DNA from: Ramicandelaber brevisporus
Taxonomy: Eukaryota > Kickxellomycota > Ramicandelaberales > Ramicandelaberaceae
Assembly (NCBI GenBank): GCA_025201865.1
Contig: MU602668.1
Coordinates: 38,571-102,570 of the forward strand
Direction: 5' to 3'
Length of the DNA stretch: 64,000 bases
Shown here: in pieces, positions 1 to 9,572 of the stretch
Position numbering within the stretch: position 1 is the first letter of the stretch
Layout: each line of letters starts with the position of its first letter
The notes under the pieces: model-generated
The model's input: only the letters and a program-made list of their open reading frames with translations
The model's database searches: none
Told to the model about the DNA's origin: nothing
Position numbers and translations under genes: made by a program

Positions 1-418
1 CAGTACACACTTTCAGCTCGCAGTTCCGCCTATTGTGCCCGGCTTGGTGGCACCGGCTGCATGTCTTCATTCCTCCGTTCCTGATCACCTTCTCGGCAAC
101 ATTACCATGATGTGGGTCAGCAGTTACTTCTACCTCTGGCTGCTGACGAGGCCCATTAATCTGATCGAAGAGAGACATGTATTCCTCCACCTTCGCCTTG
201 TCAATCAACTGGACCTTGCCATCGGCATCAAAAAAGTGTGATAAAATACCCTCTACATCGGTGAGCCGCTCATTCAGTTTCTTAATGCATGCCGCTGCAA
301 AAGATACCTTCTCGGTAAATGGTGAATCCAGCTCTATAGGCTGTCCTGTAGCCAGCGGACTGACAAACTCATGTATCGTCTCGAGAAGCTCGAGTACATG
401 GGGTGCGCTAGTCGCCAT
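1..418 (-). CDS. Zinc-knuckle ORF, truncated by the window edge
   Basis: The frame opens at an ATG at 418 and stays open for 139 codons to the left edge, so the C-terminus is missing. The first ~95 residues are mixed charged/hydrophobic and unfamiliar. Close to the edge is a CCHC zinc knuckle, CSRCHQAGHNRRNC, with C-x2-C-x4-H-x4-C spacing. Knuckles of this type occur in retroelement Gag proteins, MULE-type transposases and RNA-binding proteins, so no function can be fixed. The gene is divergent from the F-box gene at 690, and the two share a 271-bp promoter region with A/T-rich tracts. Coding status is supported only by frame length and the knuckle. Confidence 0.5.
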   Translation of the reverse strand, partial: MATSAPHVLELLETIHEFVSPLATGQPIELDSPFTEKVSFAAACIKKLNERLTDVEGILSHFFDADGKVQLIDKAKVEEYMSLFDQINGPRQQPEVEVTADPHHGNVAEKVIRNGGMKTCSRCHQAGHNRRNCELKVCT

Positions 419-689
419 TGATGTGTAAAGCAGAGAAGGAAGAGAAGCGTCTGCTGCTGTTTGCTGCTGCCTGTCTTCAGAGATTATGCACTGATCTTTC
501 TGACGGCAAGGTCTTATACTGTTTGTGTTGTGTGAGAAAAATAAAACGTTTTATTTTTTGCAGGTAAACTTTAGGTGCAATTTTCACTTTCCTGCATTTT
601 CAATGACTTTGTGTGAAGGAGAAAAATAAAGCGTTTATTAACCCCCTTCCCTTTCTGATAACTTTTTCCACAACAAACAAACACCGAAG

Positions 690-2189
690 ATGCCAAAGCG
701 AAAACCTGATGTCAACGGCGACAACAATAAACACGCAACGATCGTTGAGCCGTTCCCGCTGCTCAGTCTGCCGTTTGAGCTATTGGAAGAGATTGCGCTC
801 TGGTTTACTCAAGGAGAAGCAGTCAAGGTACTCACTGTCAACAAAGCACTGTTTGAGGCATTTAGCCGCAGTTTATGGCGAAGCATCGACATTAGAGTGC
901 GTCATCTGGGCTTTCCTGATACTGTATGGAAGCGCTATGGTTCGTTGGTTCGCATCGTTCAAACAAGTGATTATCGCTCTGGCATCAACCCTATGGTTTG
1001 GTTGCCAAATGTTCGCTGTCTGACAGTCATGATCCGCCCCGCAGTGAACGCCATCTTCGATTGTGAGTTGCTGAATTTACGCAAGCTGAGTGTGTTTGGC
1101 AAGTATGACAACATTGAGGTTCTCGAGGCTGGCAGAAGAGTGATCGCTTGGGCATCTAAAGCAGAGCAGCGCAGACAGAATGTCGAGATAGACTGGGCAT
1201 TTAATATCATTGGAGGATGCCAACTAAAACTTCTAAAAGAACTTCTGGAGTCGATTAATCAACTAAAGAGGTATTCCGTAAGCATCAGCGGTGACTATAT
1301 TGAACTTGATCTGCAAAAGGTACACCCAAAATTGATGCAGGTATTGGTAAAAGTTGATACAAGTTACATGTTTGGTGGCCTCGTTTCGCTATGTGGCCAA
1401 CTTGAAGAAGGGAAACCTGCTTGCTACGAGCGCTTGGAACACTTAGCAGTTAGTCTTGGTGGAGACCTAGGCCATAGCCATGGAGCTGACTTCTCGGATG
1501 TTGATCCGACCTGCCTTCCTTCTTTGCGACGACTTGAGATAGAGATTTTTGGCTTTATGAGCATCCCCAAAATGGAACCGTTGCTTATGCACACCTGGCC
1601 GACAGTGACTGAGCTCATTTTATTGAATTTCAATGACGGCAATGCCTGGACACGTGTTTTAAACTGCATGCCCAACGTCAAGTACTTGCAGCAACGTGGT
1701 GGCACCTGTCCGACTGATCCGCACTTATTTACTAAGCGTCTTCATCAGCTGGAGGTACTAATTTTCTTCGGAATGGGCGGACTAGTCATAATTAACGATG
1801 ATATGTTACAATTATCTCCCGTAACATCAAACGTCAAGGAGCTGGAGGTTGTTCCGTTTAACTTCCAGCAACTGTCATCGGAATTTCTACATTTTATACT
1901 CTTCTCGACACCAAAGCTTGAAACGTTGAAGTTGTCAATGTGTGAATTTAGAAAGGGTGATTTGGACAGATATGTTGGCCGAAGTAATCCGGCGGTTGAG
2001 ACACTTGCAGTCAGAGTAGGCATGTTTGGAATGAGCGATATTCAATTGATCAAGCTGTTACTGCTTCTCCCTGGCATCAAGAAGCTGAAGTTGGTAAGCG
2101 AAGATCAATGTGAAGATTGGTGGAAGAGTCGGTATCCACATCTGCATGTTAAACAATTGAAAAGCCACGAGGTATTTACTTGTTATTAA
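690..2189 (+). CDS. F-box / LRR-like protein
   Basis: A 499-residue protein. Residues ~24-66 look like an F-box: a Leu-Pro start (LPFELLEEIALWF), then VLTVNKALFEAFSRSLWR. F-box proteins bind Skp1 and act as substrate receptors in SCF ubiquitin ligases. The remainder has irregular leucine-rich segments with recurrent LxxLxL patterns, as in F-box proteins with degenerate LRRs. No catalytic motif is seen. A paralogue of similar architecture lies at 59586-61215; both share the VLTVN-x-F-FSR-WR core and a Y/W-rich segment after it. The start is the first ATG in frame. The substrate is unknown. Confidence 0.7.
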   Translation: MPKRKPDVNGDNNKHATIVEPFPLLSLPFELLEEIALWFTQGEAVKVLTVNKALFEAFSRSLWRSIDIRVRHLGFPDTVWKRYGSLVRIVQTSDYRSGINPMVWLPNVRCLTVMIRPAVNAIFDCELLNLRKLSVFGKYDNIEVLEAGRRVIAWASKAEQRRQNVEIDWAFNIIGGCQLKLLKELLESINQLKRYSVSISGDYIELDLQKVHPKLMQVLVKVDTSYMFGGLVSLCGQLEEGKPACYERLEHLAVSLGGDLGHSHGADFSDVDPTCLPSLRRLEIEIFGFMSIPKMEPLLMHTWPTVTELILLNFNDGNAWTRVLNCMPNVKYLQQRGGTCPTDPHLFTKRLHQLEVLIFFGMGGLVIINDDMLQLSPVTSNVKELEVVPFNFQQLSSEFLHFILFSTPKLETLKLSMCEFRKGDLDRYVGRSNPAVETLAVRVGMFGMSDIQLIKLLLLLPGIKKLKLVSEDQCEDWWKSRYPHLHVKQLKSHEVFTCY

Positions 2190-2268
2190 TTCTTTGATAC
2201 AGCTTATCCATTAAATAATTAGACAAATACTTTTTAAACAAGAAGACATGAGACGAACATGATTTGAT

Positions 2269-2300
2269 GAGAGAAAGAGAAAGAGAAAGAGAAAGAGACA
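2269..2300. repeat. GAAAGA-type microsatellite
   Basis: A short run of about five purine-only (GAAAGA/GAGAAA) units in the 215-bp convergent gap between the F-box gene and the NIPA gene. It is a simple repeat with no sign of function. Confidence 0.7.
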
Positions 2301-2404
2301 TAAATCCTTTTTTAAACTAAAAAAGAAAAGAAAGGAAAGATATTAGAATTAGACTTGAAGCAGAACCAGCTGCAGAGCATCCAATGGAAAAAGAGAATCT
2401 CTCC

Positions 2405-3838
2405 TCAGCGCTTGCCAATGAGATTCTCTTGCCTGCTGCTGCTTCGACTGTGTGATGACAGCGGTCCACTATGTGGTACATTGGTCATTGATGTCGTTCC
2501 GAGTTCAATATCATCATCTGCAGTTCCTGGCACTACAATGTAGTCGCCGCCGTCATCATCAGCCGATCGTGTGCCGCTGCCGTTTGATGCATCGAAAATG
2601 GTTTGAGAAGCACCCGTGTGAGACGGTTTTCTCCGTCTGTTGGTTTCGGCAATGGCATCGGCCGATGATGGAGCGTCTGTGTCGCGAGTTGAGTTGAGCA
2701 AAAACACGCCAATAAAAATGGTGATGAATCCACTCAACAATGAGATGATATCAACAACATCGGTATCCTCAAAGCCTTGGAAGAGAATGACAGTGGCGAC
2801 AATGGTGGCAGTTGTGAACATGACATAGTAGATGGGTGTCACAATGTTGGTGGCAAACTGAGCAAGCGACTTGTTGAAGTAGTTTGTCTGAATGAGAATG
2901 CATGCCAGCACCACACCAGCAAACACATATGTCGACAGATGCGTCAGCTGATTGTGACCGGCAAATGTCAGCTTGAGTGCAACGCCAAAGCCCTTGCATG
3001 CAACAACTGTCAGCGATCCAGCCAGCGAGCAAATGGTAATGTACACAAGTGGCGTACGAGTGCCCCAGCGAGGTGCATATCGCCAGATCATAAGACTAAT
3101 CGTGGCAACAGCTGCGGCAGCATACAGCAAGAATCCAGGCTGTGTTGCATACAACAAAATGTCATCAACCGAGTCAACTGGCTTCTCCTCTGGAGCATGC
3201 AGAATCACAATCACCGAGCCCAAGATGCACAGTGCACATCCAGCCTTGCCAATAGTGTTGATGCGCTCACCCAAGAACACAGATGCCAAAACGGCGCCAA
3301 TAATGACCGACAGCGCACCGAGTGGAGTGACCAAAATGGCAGGTGCAAAGCTGTATGCAGCAAAGTTGCACAGCTCGCCAATGGCCATCGCAGCCATGCC
3401 GCTCCACCACACAATGTTCTTGACATACTGGAATCCTTCGTTAGCACCTGATCCATATCGAGACGATGTGCTGATCAAACCCTTCTTGGTTAATACAAAG
3501 CTACTGCCAATGAGCGCGCTCGATGTCAAGGCGAGGGCCATTCCAATGTACTTTTCGCCGGTCAATCGAGCCATTCCTGGTGCTGCGCCATTGCCATCCT
3601 TCCCAGTTGTGTCATGGGTGGCAGGTTGTGGATGTTGAGCGACAGCAGCTGAGCGAGTTGCCGCAGTTGGGCCATGGTGACGGTCGCGCGGAGCTGCAGC
3701 GACGACACCAACGAACAACCAGCTCGCAGCAACAAACGCCAACAACAACAGCAGCGACAATCTGCCGCTGGAAACGAATCGTCGCCTTCTGCCAGAACTA
3801 TTCGTGCTCTGCTGCTGCTGCTGTTTCTGCGGTCGCAT
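2405..3838 (-). CDS. NIPA-family magnesium transporter
   Basis: A 477-residue multi-pass membrane protein of the NIPA/DUF803 family, part of the drug/metabolite transporter clan, whose members carry Mg2+. Residues ~95-395 hold the domain: the family signature GSSFVLTKKGL in the first helix region, NFAAYSFAPAILVTPLGAL, and about nine hydrophobic segments. Unusually, there is a ~90-residue N-terminal extension: a Q-run, a basic patch and a hydrophobic segment (residues ~27-49) that looks like a signal peptide or an additional membrane anchor. The C-terminal ~80 residues are polar, Ser/Asp-rich and probably cytosolic. The start is the ATG at 3838, the only ATG upstream of the extension. Confidence 0.85.
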   Translation of the reverse strand: MRPQKQQQQQSTNSSGRRRRFVSSGRLSLLLLLAFVAASWLFVGVVAAAPRDRHHGPTAATRSAAVAQHPQPATHDTTGKDGNGAAPGMARLTGEKYIGMALALTSSALIGSSFVLTKKGLISTSSRYGSGANEGFQYVKNIVWWSGMAAMAIGELCNFAAYSFAPAILVTPLGALSVIIGAVLASVFLGERINTIGKAGCALCILGSVIVILHAPEEKPVDSVDDILLYATQPGFLLYAAAAVATISLMIWRYAPRWGTRTPLVYITICSLAGSLTVVACKGFGVALKLTFAGHNQLTHLSTYVFAGVVLACILIQTNYFNKSLAQFATNIVTPIYYVMFTTATIVATVILFQGFEDTDVVDIISLLSGFITIFIGVFLLNSTRDTDAPSSADAIAETNRRRKPSHTGASQTIFDASNGSGTRSADDDGGDYIVVPGTADDDIELGTTSMTNVPHSGPLSSHSRSSSRQENLIGKR

Positions 3839-4453
3839 CCGTTGACAACGTTAAAAGCAAGCCTCGGTCTGTACAACTATACAATCAAAAGAGCAGCGTG
3901 TGCAAGTGTATGACGGACAACAGTTTGATGCTGGTGCTGATGCTTATGTTGCAGGGAAAAAAGGATGAGTTACGAGAGGCTGCAGAATAAAGGAGACTGG
4001 AAATTTATGATGGATGCGTCGTGCAGAAAGAAAAGAAAGGGAAAAAAGAGATGAAAAAAAAACAAAGCAAAGCAAGTGAGAGAGAGAAGCAACATGTGCT
4101 TGCCCAAAAAAAAAAACATATATACCGCAGGCTGGGCCATCATCCGAAAATACCAACATCCGCTGGTTGGTTAGTTGGCTGGCTCGGATCCTTGTGCTAA
4201 CAGAACATCGCGTCCGGTGCCGTCTTCTGAAGATCCAGCCTCAATGAGCATGCCAAGATCATTCATGGATTCTCATGTGGATCGGATGTGTGCGTGTGCA
4301 ATATGCTCACTCCCCCGAATTTGGATGATGCCACGTCGACAGTTTTGCGTTGACTTTATCCTGTGCGGTTTTGAATAGAAAACAATACAACACAACACAG
4401 AACAGTTTCTTTTTTCTATCTTTTTCCCTGCCTAACGTAGATTGAGCTTCGTG
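3839..4453. other. Intergenic region, no convincing gene
   Basis: About 600 bp upstream of the NIPA gene. It is CT/GA-rich with an A-run and an ATATATA segment near 4120, which could be a core promoter for the NIPA gene. Only short frames without protein-like composition are present. Confidence 0.5.
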
Positions 4454-4648
4454 ATGGTCGGCTTCTGCGATATCGTCAACGTTGCCGGCGTCATCTTTCT
4501 GGTACGAATACTGCTTTCCCCGCGCGCGATCACGATCCTTGCCAGCGTTCAGACGATGTAGTAGATCTTCGACTCGCAATGTATGTGACCGAAACTAGCG
4601 ACACTGACACAACATCCCGTATCCACCAACTATCCCCCGCATTTGATT

Positions 4649-4870
4649 ATGATGTGTGCTATACTTATTATACGTATTATACAGACGGCGCTTGGGTTCA
4701 TGTACGACATGGAGTTACCACAATTTGTCGAAACGAAACATCTAGATACCGATCCACATGCAGTTGCAAAAGCGTGTTATACCGCGGCCATCATTTACGG
4801 CATCTTATTTGCGACATGCTGCTTCTCTGATTTCATGAAGCGACGCGCCATCAGTAGACGCCTTAGATAA
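4649..4870 (+). CDS. Possible small two-helix membrane protein, gene structure uncertain
   Basis: The ATG at 4649 opens a 73-residue frame with two hydrophobic segments (residues ~2-19 and ~41-59) and a basic end, KRRAISRRLR. Just upstream, 4454-4561 on the same strand encodes another hydrophobic stretch of 35 residues beginning MVGFCDIVNVAG. The two may be exons of one small membrane protein: a GTATGT donor lies at 4581 and a TATACAG acceptor near 4683, but no donor/acceptor pair I tried joins the two frames cleanly. I do not recognise the family. A weak antisense frame (4307-4579) lacks an ATG. Confidence 0.3.
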   Translation: MMCAILIIRIIQTALGFMYDMELPQFVETKHLDTDPHAVAKACYTAAIIYGILFATCCFSDFMKRRAISRRLR

Positions 4871-4988
4871 AAAAAAACCACGTTCGAATTAATACTAATA
4901 AAAAAGCGCCATATATTAAATGTACTTTTCAATCTCTTTTGTTTGTTCTAGTTTTAGTTTTAGTTTTTAATCTCGATACATTCGGCTG

Positions 4989-6302
4989 TTATTCGTCATC
5001 TTCATCTCCACCAGCAAACGTAGTGCGCTTGCCCTCAAACTCAATGGCAGTACCAGTCTTGAACAGCACTTCCTTGTTAGACTCATCCAGCTTCTTTGGA
5101 CCCATGCGTGCCCTCTTGTTATCGCCCTCCTCGCCTTCATTCTGCGGTCTCTTCTTGCCTGCACGCTGCATTCCGTATGCTTCTGGGTTGCCTCTCTTTG
5201 TAGCCTCCAACGAACCGTATTCAACTTTAAGCCTACGACCATCCAAAAAGTGCTTCTTTCTTTCCTTCAATGCCGCAGTTGCCGAGTCTTGCTCTTCATA
5301 ATCAACATATGCAAATCCTTTGCACTTGCCAGTGTCCTCGAATGTCATTAGTCTAATCTTGCGGATCTTTCCAAACTGCTCAAACAATGGCCGCATCGTC
5401 AGCTTGGTTGTGTTGAATGACAAATTGCCTACAAACAATGTTGGACTGATCCACTTTTCTGCACTCTTCTTCTTGTTGCCGTCAGCATCGACATCTTCGC
5501 GCTTTGGACGGCCAGTCTTGTCGAAGTTGGATGCATCCTTGATGAGAACTGCGCGGCCATGCATCTTAGTTTCAGAGAGTGCCAATGCCTCCTTTGCAGC
5601 TTGCTCATTGGCAAAATCAACGTAGGCGAAGCCCTTGATCTCACCTTTGCCTTTGAGTGGCATCTTCAAGCGAGTGATGAGACCGCGGTTGAGTTTCTTT
5701 GAATCGCCAGCATCGACATCGGAGTCGTCTGAGTGATGATGAGATTGCTTGCCGCATTTGGAGAAGAATGAATAAATGTCTGCTGCGGTTGTGGTGTATC
5801 GCAGGTTGCCAATCCACACTGAATAAGGTGAGCGCTCCTTCTTTTTCTTTGGCTTCTTAGTCTCCTTTGACTCGTCATCGCTGTTGTCATCACTGTCATC
5901 ATCAGAGCCACTGGCAGCAGATTTCTCATCATCATCAACATCCTTCTCACCATCATCATCGTTCTTTGTCTTTGATTTGTCTGTATCAGCATTCTCGCCG
6001 TCCTTCGCATTATCATCATCATCATTATCGTTATCGTTATCGTTATCGCTGGCTTCGTTGTCTGATGCTGATTGCTGTTTAGACTTTGACTTCTTCGACT
6101 TCTTCTCTTTGCTGTCCTTCTTACTGCTGGATTTGGATTTGGATGCTGCTTTGGCTTTTTTGGCCTCTGCCTTTGCCTTTGCCTTAGCCTTCTTGGCCTC
6201 CGCCTTCTCAACTGCTCTGAGAGTCTCCGCTGGCGGTGCTGAAGTTGGCTTCAAACTGGTAAAGTCAAAAGAATCCTCGCTGTCTTGATCTACTCTTGTC
6301 AT
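4989..6302 (-). CDS. NOP13: Nucleolar two-RRM protein, Nop13-like
   Basis: A 437-residue protein. The N-terminal ~160 residues are Lys/Glu/Asp/Ser-rich, with KKAKAKAKAEAKK-type runs and a long acidic stretch. RRM1 (~162-275) starts SVWIGNLRY and carries a charged insertion; RRM2 (~287-365) starts TLFVGNLSF and contains GKCKGFAYVDY as RNP1. The segment after RRM1, LIKDASNFDKTGRP, is characteristic of Nop13-type proteins, which associate with pre-60S ribosomal particles in the nucleolus. The reading frame extends further upstream, but that part is low-complexity promoter sequence; the ATG at 6302 (MTRVDQDSEDSF) is the sensible start. The gene is divergent from the BAR-SH3 gene. Confidence 0.8.
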   Translation of the reverse strand: MTRVDQDSEDSFDFTSLKPTSAPPAETLRAVEKAEAKKAKAKAKAEAKKAKAASKSKSSSKKDSKEKKSKKSKSKQQSASDNEASDNDNDNDNDDDDNAKDGENADTDKSKTKNDDDGEKDVDDDEKSAASGSDDDSDDNSDDESKETKKPKKKKERSPYSVWIGNLRYTTTAADIYSFFSKCGKQSHHHSDDSDVDAGDSKKLNRGLITRLKMPLKGKGEIKGFAYVDFANEQAAKEALALSETKMHGRAVLIKDASNFDKTGRPKREDVDADGNKKKSAEKWISPTLFVGNLSFNTTKLTMRPLFEQFGKIRKIRLMTFEDTGKCKGFAYVDYEEQDSATAALKERKKHFLDGRRLKVEYGSLEATKRGNPEAYGMQRAGKKRPQNEGEEGDNKRARMGPKKLDESNKEVLFKTGTAIEFEGKRTTFAGGDEDDE

Positions 6303-6614
6303 CTTCTTATTCGCTTTTGTTTTTGTTTTTGTTTTTGTTTTAATGATTTTGAGTGTGGGAGGAGAAGGGGGAATTAAAAGTGTGTTTGTTTCAAGAGGCC
6401 TTGATGCCGAGCGTTGTCCGGTATTGGCATTGGCCAATCGTACGACGCAGAAGCCTCTCTCTTCGCCTCTCTTCTCTCGCAGACATCCCCACTTTCGACA
6501 ACATCTATTTTTGCGACACGACAAAGACAGCGTCAGCGACAAAGACAGCGACAAAGACAACACATCTGCGACAGAGACGGGGGCAGGGACAAAGACAAAG
6601 TACATTACAGCTCT
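6303..6614. promoter_or_regulatory. Divergent promoter region, NOP13-like / BAR-SH3
   Basis: A 312-bp region between two diverging start codons. It contains a (TTTTTG)n tract at 6311-6340 and tandem GACAAAGACAGC-like repeats at 6520-6600. No defined TATA box is seen. Confidence 0.45.
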
Positions 6615-8402
6615 ATGGGTCTCTCTGACGGTTTTCTCAAGCTCAAGCAGTGGACAACTGATAAGATTGGCGGCGGTGAGCGTGCCCTCGAAGGCACTGA
6701 TGAAGCTCGCCGCCTGGATGACGAAACCGAGTCGCGTCGTTTCGGTACCAACAACTTTCGCGACGCTATGGTTCTCTACTGCACTCAAATCGACAAGCGT
6801 AAAAAGTCATCGGAGCGCTCAGGTGGCAAGGTCACTCCACTCGAGAATCTTGCCAGTACAATGTCATCTCTTGGTGGAATGTTGGATGGATCGATGGTGT
6901 ACTCACAGCAGCTGACAGTGTTGGGAGAAGCCGAAGCAGCGATTGCAGCAGCCCACGCAGACTTTGCGCAAATTGCCAACGAAGAATACCTGCCACATTT
7001 GGACAAGGCTTATGACGATTTGAGAGAATACAACGATTTGAAAGGCAGATTTGCGACTTGCAAGAAGGACTTGGCTCAGAAGCAAATGAAGGCCAGATCG
7101 GCTACAAAGGAGCAGACCTACATTGAAGAAGACTTGAGAGCATCAAAGGCCAGATATGATGAGGCTCAGCATGATGTCATCCAGAAAATGATTACAATTG
7201 TGGACAATGATGGCCAAAATGTCGTTGATTTGCAGAACTTTTATCAGTCCCAGTTGGCGTATTACAAGGCTGGCTATGAGGCTCTTCAAGCAATTGAGCA
7301 GGAGATGAATAGATTGGCCGCTGTACGAATCCCAACTGCTCATGAGCGATTCAACTTTGATGCATTGTACTCGGATAGACCGAGAGTGACAAACACCGGA
7401 ACAATCCGACAGACACCAACTAATACTACTGCCACTACCACGGCATCAGATGCTCCACCACCAATGCCAACTCGCCGTCAGACTGCAGTTGCTCCAGCGA
7501 GTGAAGCTCCTCCACCGATGCCTGCGCGTCGCAATTCTCCTCGCCAGGATGACTCTGACGACGATGATTCCTGGAGCGTTGCCAGCCGTGCCGACTCTAT
7601 GAGACGTCCTTCTGTCGCCACCTCGCCACCTGCTCCAGCTCTGCCTAAGCGCAATGTTCCTGCACCACCACCTCCCGAGGAACCCAAGAAGGTCCAACGT
7701 AAGGTTCTGTTCGATTTCACAGCTGAGGATGAGACTGAGCTCTCGCTGATTGAAGGCGATATCATCACTGTCATCAATCAGGATGATCCAGGTTGGTGGA
7801 TGGGTCTTGTATTCGACTCCCGTACAAACCAAGAATATGAAGGTTTGTTCCCAGTCGACTACACTGAGCCATATGAAGAGCCCAAGCCTGAACCTCCAGC
7901 GCCTCCAGCGCCAGCACCTGCTCCAGCCCGCCGTCCGGCACCTACACCACCGGCTCCAGCTCAGGCAGCTGAGCCATCATATCCACCACCTGCATACTCC
8001 GAGCCAGCTCCACCACAGCCACAATCACGGCCACAGCCGCGACCAGCTGTCCAGCCACCAGCTCCTGCAGCGACTCCATCATGGCAGCGACCAGCAGCTA
8101 CTTCGAAGCCAGCTTACACTCCAGCGCCAGCTTCTAGTCAGCAACCAGTCAGTATGCCAACTCCTGCAATTCCATCGGCTGCCTCAAAGCCATCTTACTC
8201 AAAGCCAGCTCACGCACCTGCCCCGGCGATGCCATCCGCTGCCTCAAAGCCTGCTGGACCTCGCATTCCTGCACCAGCTCCTCCACCTCCAACAGCCGCA
8301 GCAGCTCCGGCAGTTGGTCCATGTGGCGAGTGTGGCTGTGACGACTTCTTGGCTCATGCATTCAAGAAGGGAGTCTGCAGCAACTGCTTCCACAGACACT
8401 AA
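6615..8402 (+). CDS. BAR-SH3 membrane-remodelling protein with Cys/His tail
   Basis: A 595-residue protein. Residues 1-~240 form an N-BAR/endophilin-like coiled-coil that would sense or induce membrane curvature; it begins with an amphipathic helix (MGLSDGFLKLKQWTTDKIGG). Residues ~358-420 are an SH3 domain with the ALYDF-equivalent VLFDFTAEDETELS, GWWMG and FPVDY motifs. Proline/alanine-rich linkers flank the SH3. The last ~27 residues form a compact Cys/His cluster (CGECGCDDFLAHAFKKGVC then NCFHRH), a likely small zinc-binding tail. The family acts in endocytosis and actin patches. The start is the ATG at 6615; the upstream open frame is repetitive promoter sequence. Confidence 0.8.
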   Translation: MGLSDGFLKLKQWTTDKIGGGERALEGTDEARRLDDETESRRFGTNNFRDAMVLYCTQIDKRKKSSERSGGKVTPLENLASTMSSLGGMLDGSMVYSQQLTVLGEAEAAIAAAHADFAQIANEEYLPHLDKAYDDLREYNDLKGRFATCKKDLAQKQMKARSATKEQTYIEEDLRASKARYDEAQHDVIQKMITIVDNDGQNVVDLQNFYQSQLAYYKAGYEALQAIEQEMNRLAAVRIPTAHERFNFDALYSDRPRVTNTGTIRQTPTNTTATTTASDAPPPMPTRRQTAVAPASEAPPPMPARRNSPRQDDSDDDDSWSVASRADSMRRPSVATSPPAPALPKRNVPAPPPPEEPKKVQRKVLFDFTAEDETELSLIEGDIITVINQDDPGWWMGLVFDSRTNQEYEGLFPVDYTEPYEEPKPEPPAPPAPAPAPARRPAPTPPAPAQAAEPSYPPPAYSEPAPPQPQSRPQPRPAVQPPAPAATPSWQRPAATSKPAYTPAPASSQQPVSMPTPAIPSAASKPSYSKPAHAPAPAMPSAASKPAGPRIPAPAPPPPTAAAAPAVGPCGECGCDDFLAHAFKKGVCSNCFHRH

Positions 8403-8495
8403 ACCTCTCTTTCTCACAAATCATCATCTTTCTCACTCTTTCCCACTCTTTCTTTCTTTCTTTTTATGACCGCAATATCTTTCAAAGTGTTTTCT

Positions 8496-9344
8496 TTATA
8501 GCTTAGAAGAATCATCAAGTAGAGGAATGCCTACAATCTCTTGCAGCTGCCGAACCGCATCCTTGGTGTGTCCAATCTTGACATGGATTGCTCTAATGCC
8601 CAACTTTTGTGCACCACGCACGTTCAGTTCGATGTCATCCAAGAAAGCCGCCTGTGCTGGTTCGACATTGACACGTTTGCACGCAAGCTCAAATATGGCA
8701 CGATCCGGCTTGCGCAGCCCTGTCTCGGCAGAGCCTACAAAGCTATCAAACAAGTTGGCTGCAGTAAAGTTGGAGTCCGTCATTAAAGACAAGAGCTCGG
8801 CATCACCGCTAGCATCAGCCACAGCTTGGCCAGCCGTCCGAAGCTGCGTAGCTCTTGCAGGATTACCAGCAATGTCAACGGCGGCTGGATAGTTGTTGGA
8901 CACGGCAATGACCTTGAACTTCCCACTTGCTCTCAATTTGCGAATAGCTGCCACAATATGCTCATCAAATGCACTGGCTTGCTTCATCATGTCCAAGAAC
9001 AAGCGCCGGCCATCAATGTACGGCAGATTGCCCTCGACCACGTGGCTGCTCGTTTGACCACCAGCTTTACGATTCCGTTCAACATACTTGCGATACGCTT
9101 GTTTGTTGAACTCGACATTGTTCAACTGCCTGGTGAAATCTGCAAAAAAGTCTGCATAGCTCGAATAGCGTCCAGTCTCGAGACGCTGGAATGCGCCATG
9201 CTCGGCACCGTGGGCAGCAATCGCCACGTTGATGTAGTGCGGAGGCAAGCCGAGCTTCTTTTCGTAGCTGGCAATGGTGATGAATGGCGAACGCATCACC
9301 ACACCGCCAATGTCGAAGAATACCGCCTTGATGATGTCGCCCAT
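8496..9344 (-). CDS. HAD-superfamily hydrolase
   Basis: A 282-residue class IA haloacid dehalogenase-like protein. Motif I is VFFDIGGVV, supplying the nucleophilic Asp near residue 11. A helical cap follows. Motif II is AVSNN, motif III is the lysine in GLRKPDRAIF, and motif IV is AFLDDIELNV. The layout matches phosphatases related to the ACAD10 N-terminus and the soluble epoxide hydrolase N-domain, so a small-molecule phosphatase is the best guess; the substrate is not predictable. The first Asp pair is DIG rather than DxD, as in that subgroup. The gene is convergent with the BAR-SH3 gene. Confidence 0.8.
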   Translation of the reverse strand: MGDIIKAVFFDIGGVVMRSPFITIASYEKKLGLPPHYINVAIAAHGAEHGAFQRLETGRYSSYADFFADFTRQLNNVEFNKQAYRKYVERNRKAGGQTSSHVVEGNLPYIDGRRLFLDMMKQASAFDEHIVAAIRKLRASGKFKVIAVSNNYPAAVDIAGNPARATQLRTAGQAVADASGDAELLSLMTDSNFTAANLFDSFVGSAETGLRKPDRAIFELACKRVNVEPAQAAFLDDIELNVRGAQKLGIRAIHVKIGHTKDAVRQLQEIVGIPLLDDSSKL

Positions 9345-9572
9345 TCTGTTGCTCTATGTGAAAGTCGTCGCTACTTCTGCTGTTATTGTTGTTGCTGTTG
9401 CTGTTGCTGTTGCTTGTGATACCATGAACAAAGTGCGAAGACAAGAGACGGAGAAAGACAAGAGAAAGAGACACACGAATCGCGGAAGATTGAATAGACT
9501 GCTCTTCAAGCGCTTCGGCATCTTCAAACGGCGTTATTTTCTTTTCTTTTCACCAGATCAGCGCGCATCGAG

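Noticed and set aside
2777-3638. Two long frames antisense to the NIPA gene
   Set aside because: They overlap a convincing multi-pass transporter, have no domain signal, and their composition reflects complementary codons.
4307-4579. Minus-strand frame with Asp/Glu/His-rich sequence
   Set aside because: No ATG, an in-frame stop just upstream, and overlap with a hydrophobic plus-strand frame; not enough to call a gene.
5666-6211. Arg/Met/Thr-rich frame inside the Nop13-like gene, same strand
   Set aside because: It is the shifted frame of the Lys/Asp repeat-rich N-terminus; the RRM frame is the real one.
7750-8469. His/Leu/Gln-rich frame overlapping the BAR-SH3 gene
   Set aside because: Shifted frame of the Pro/Ala-rich linkers; no start codon context and no conserved motif.
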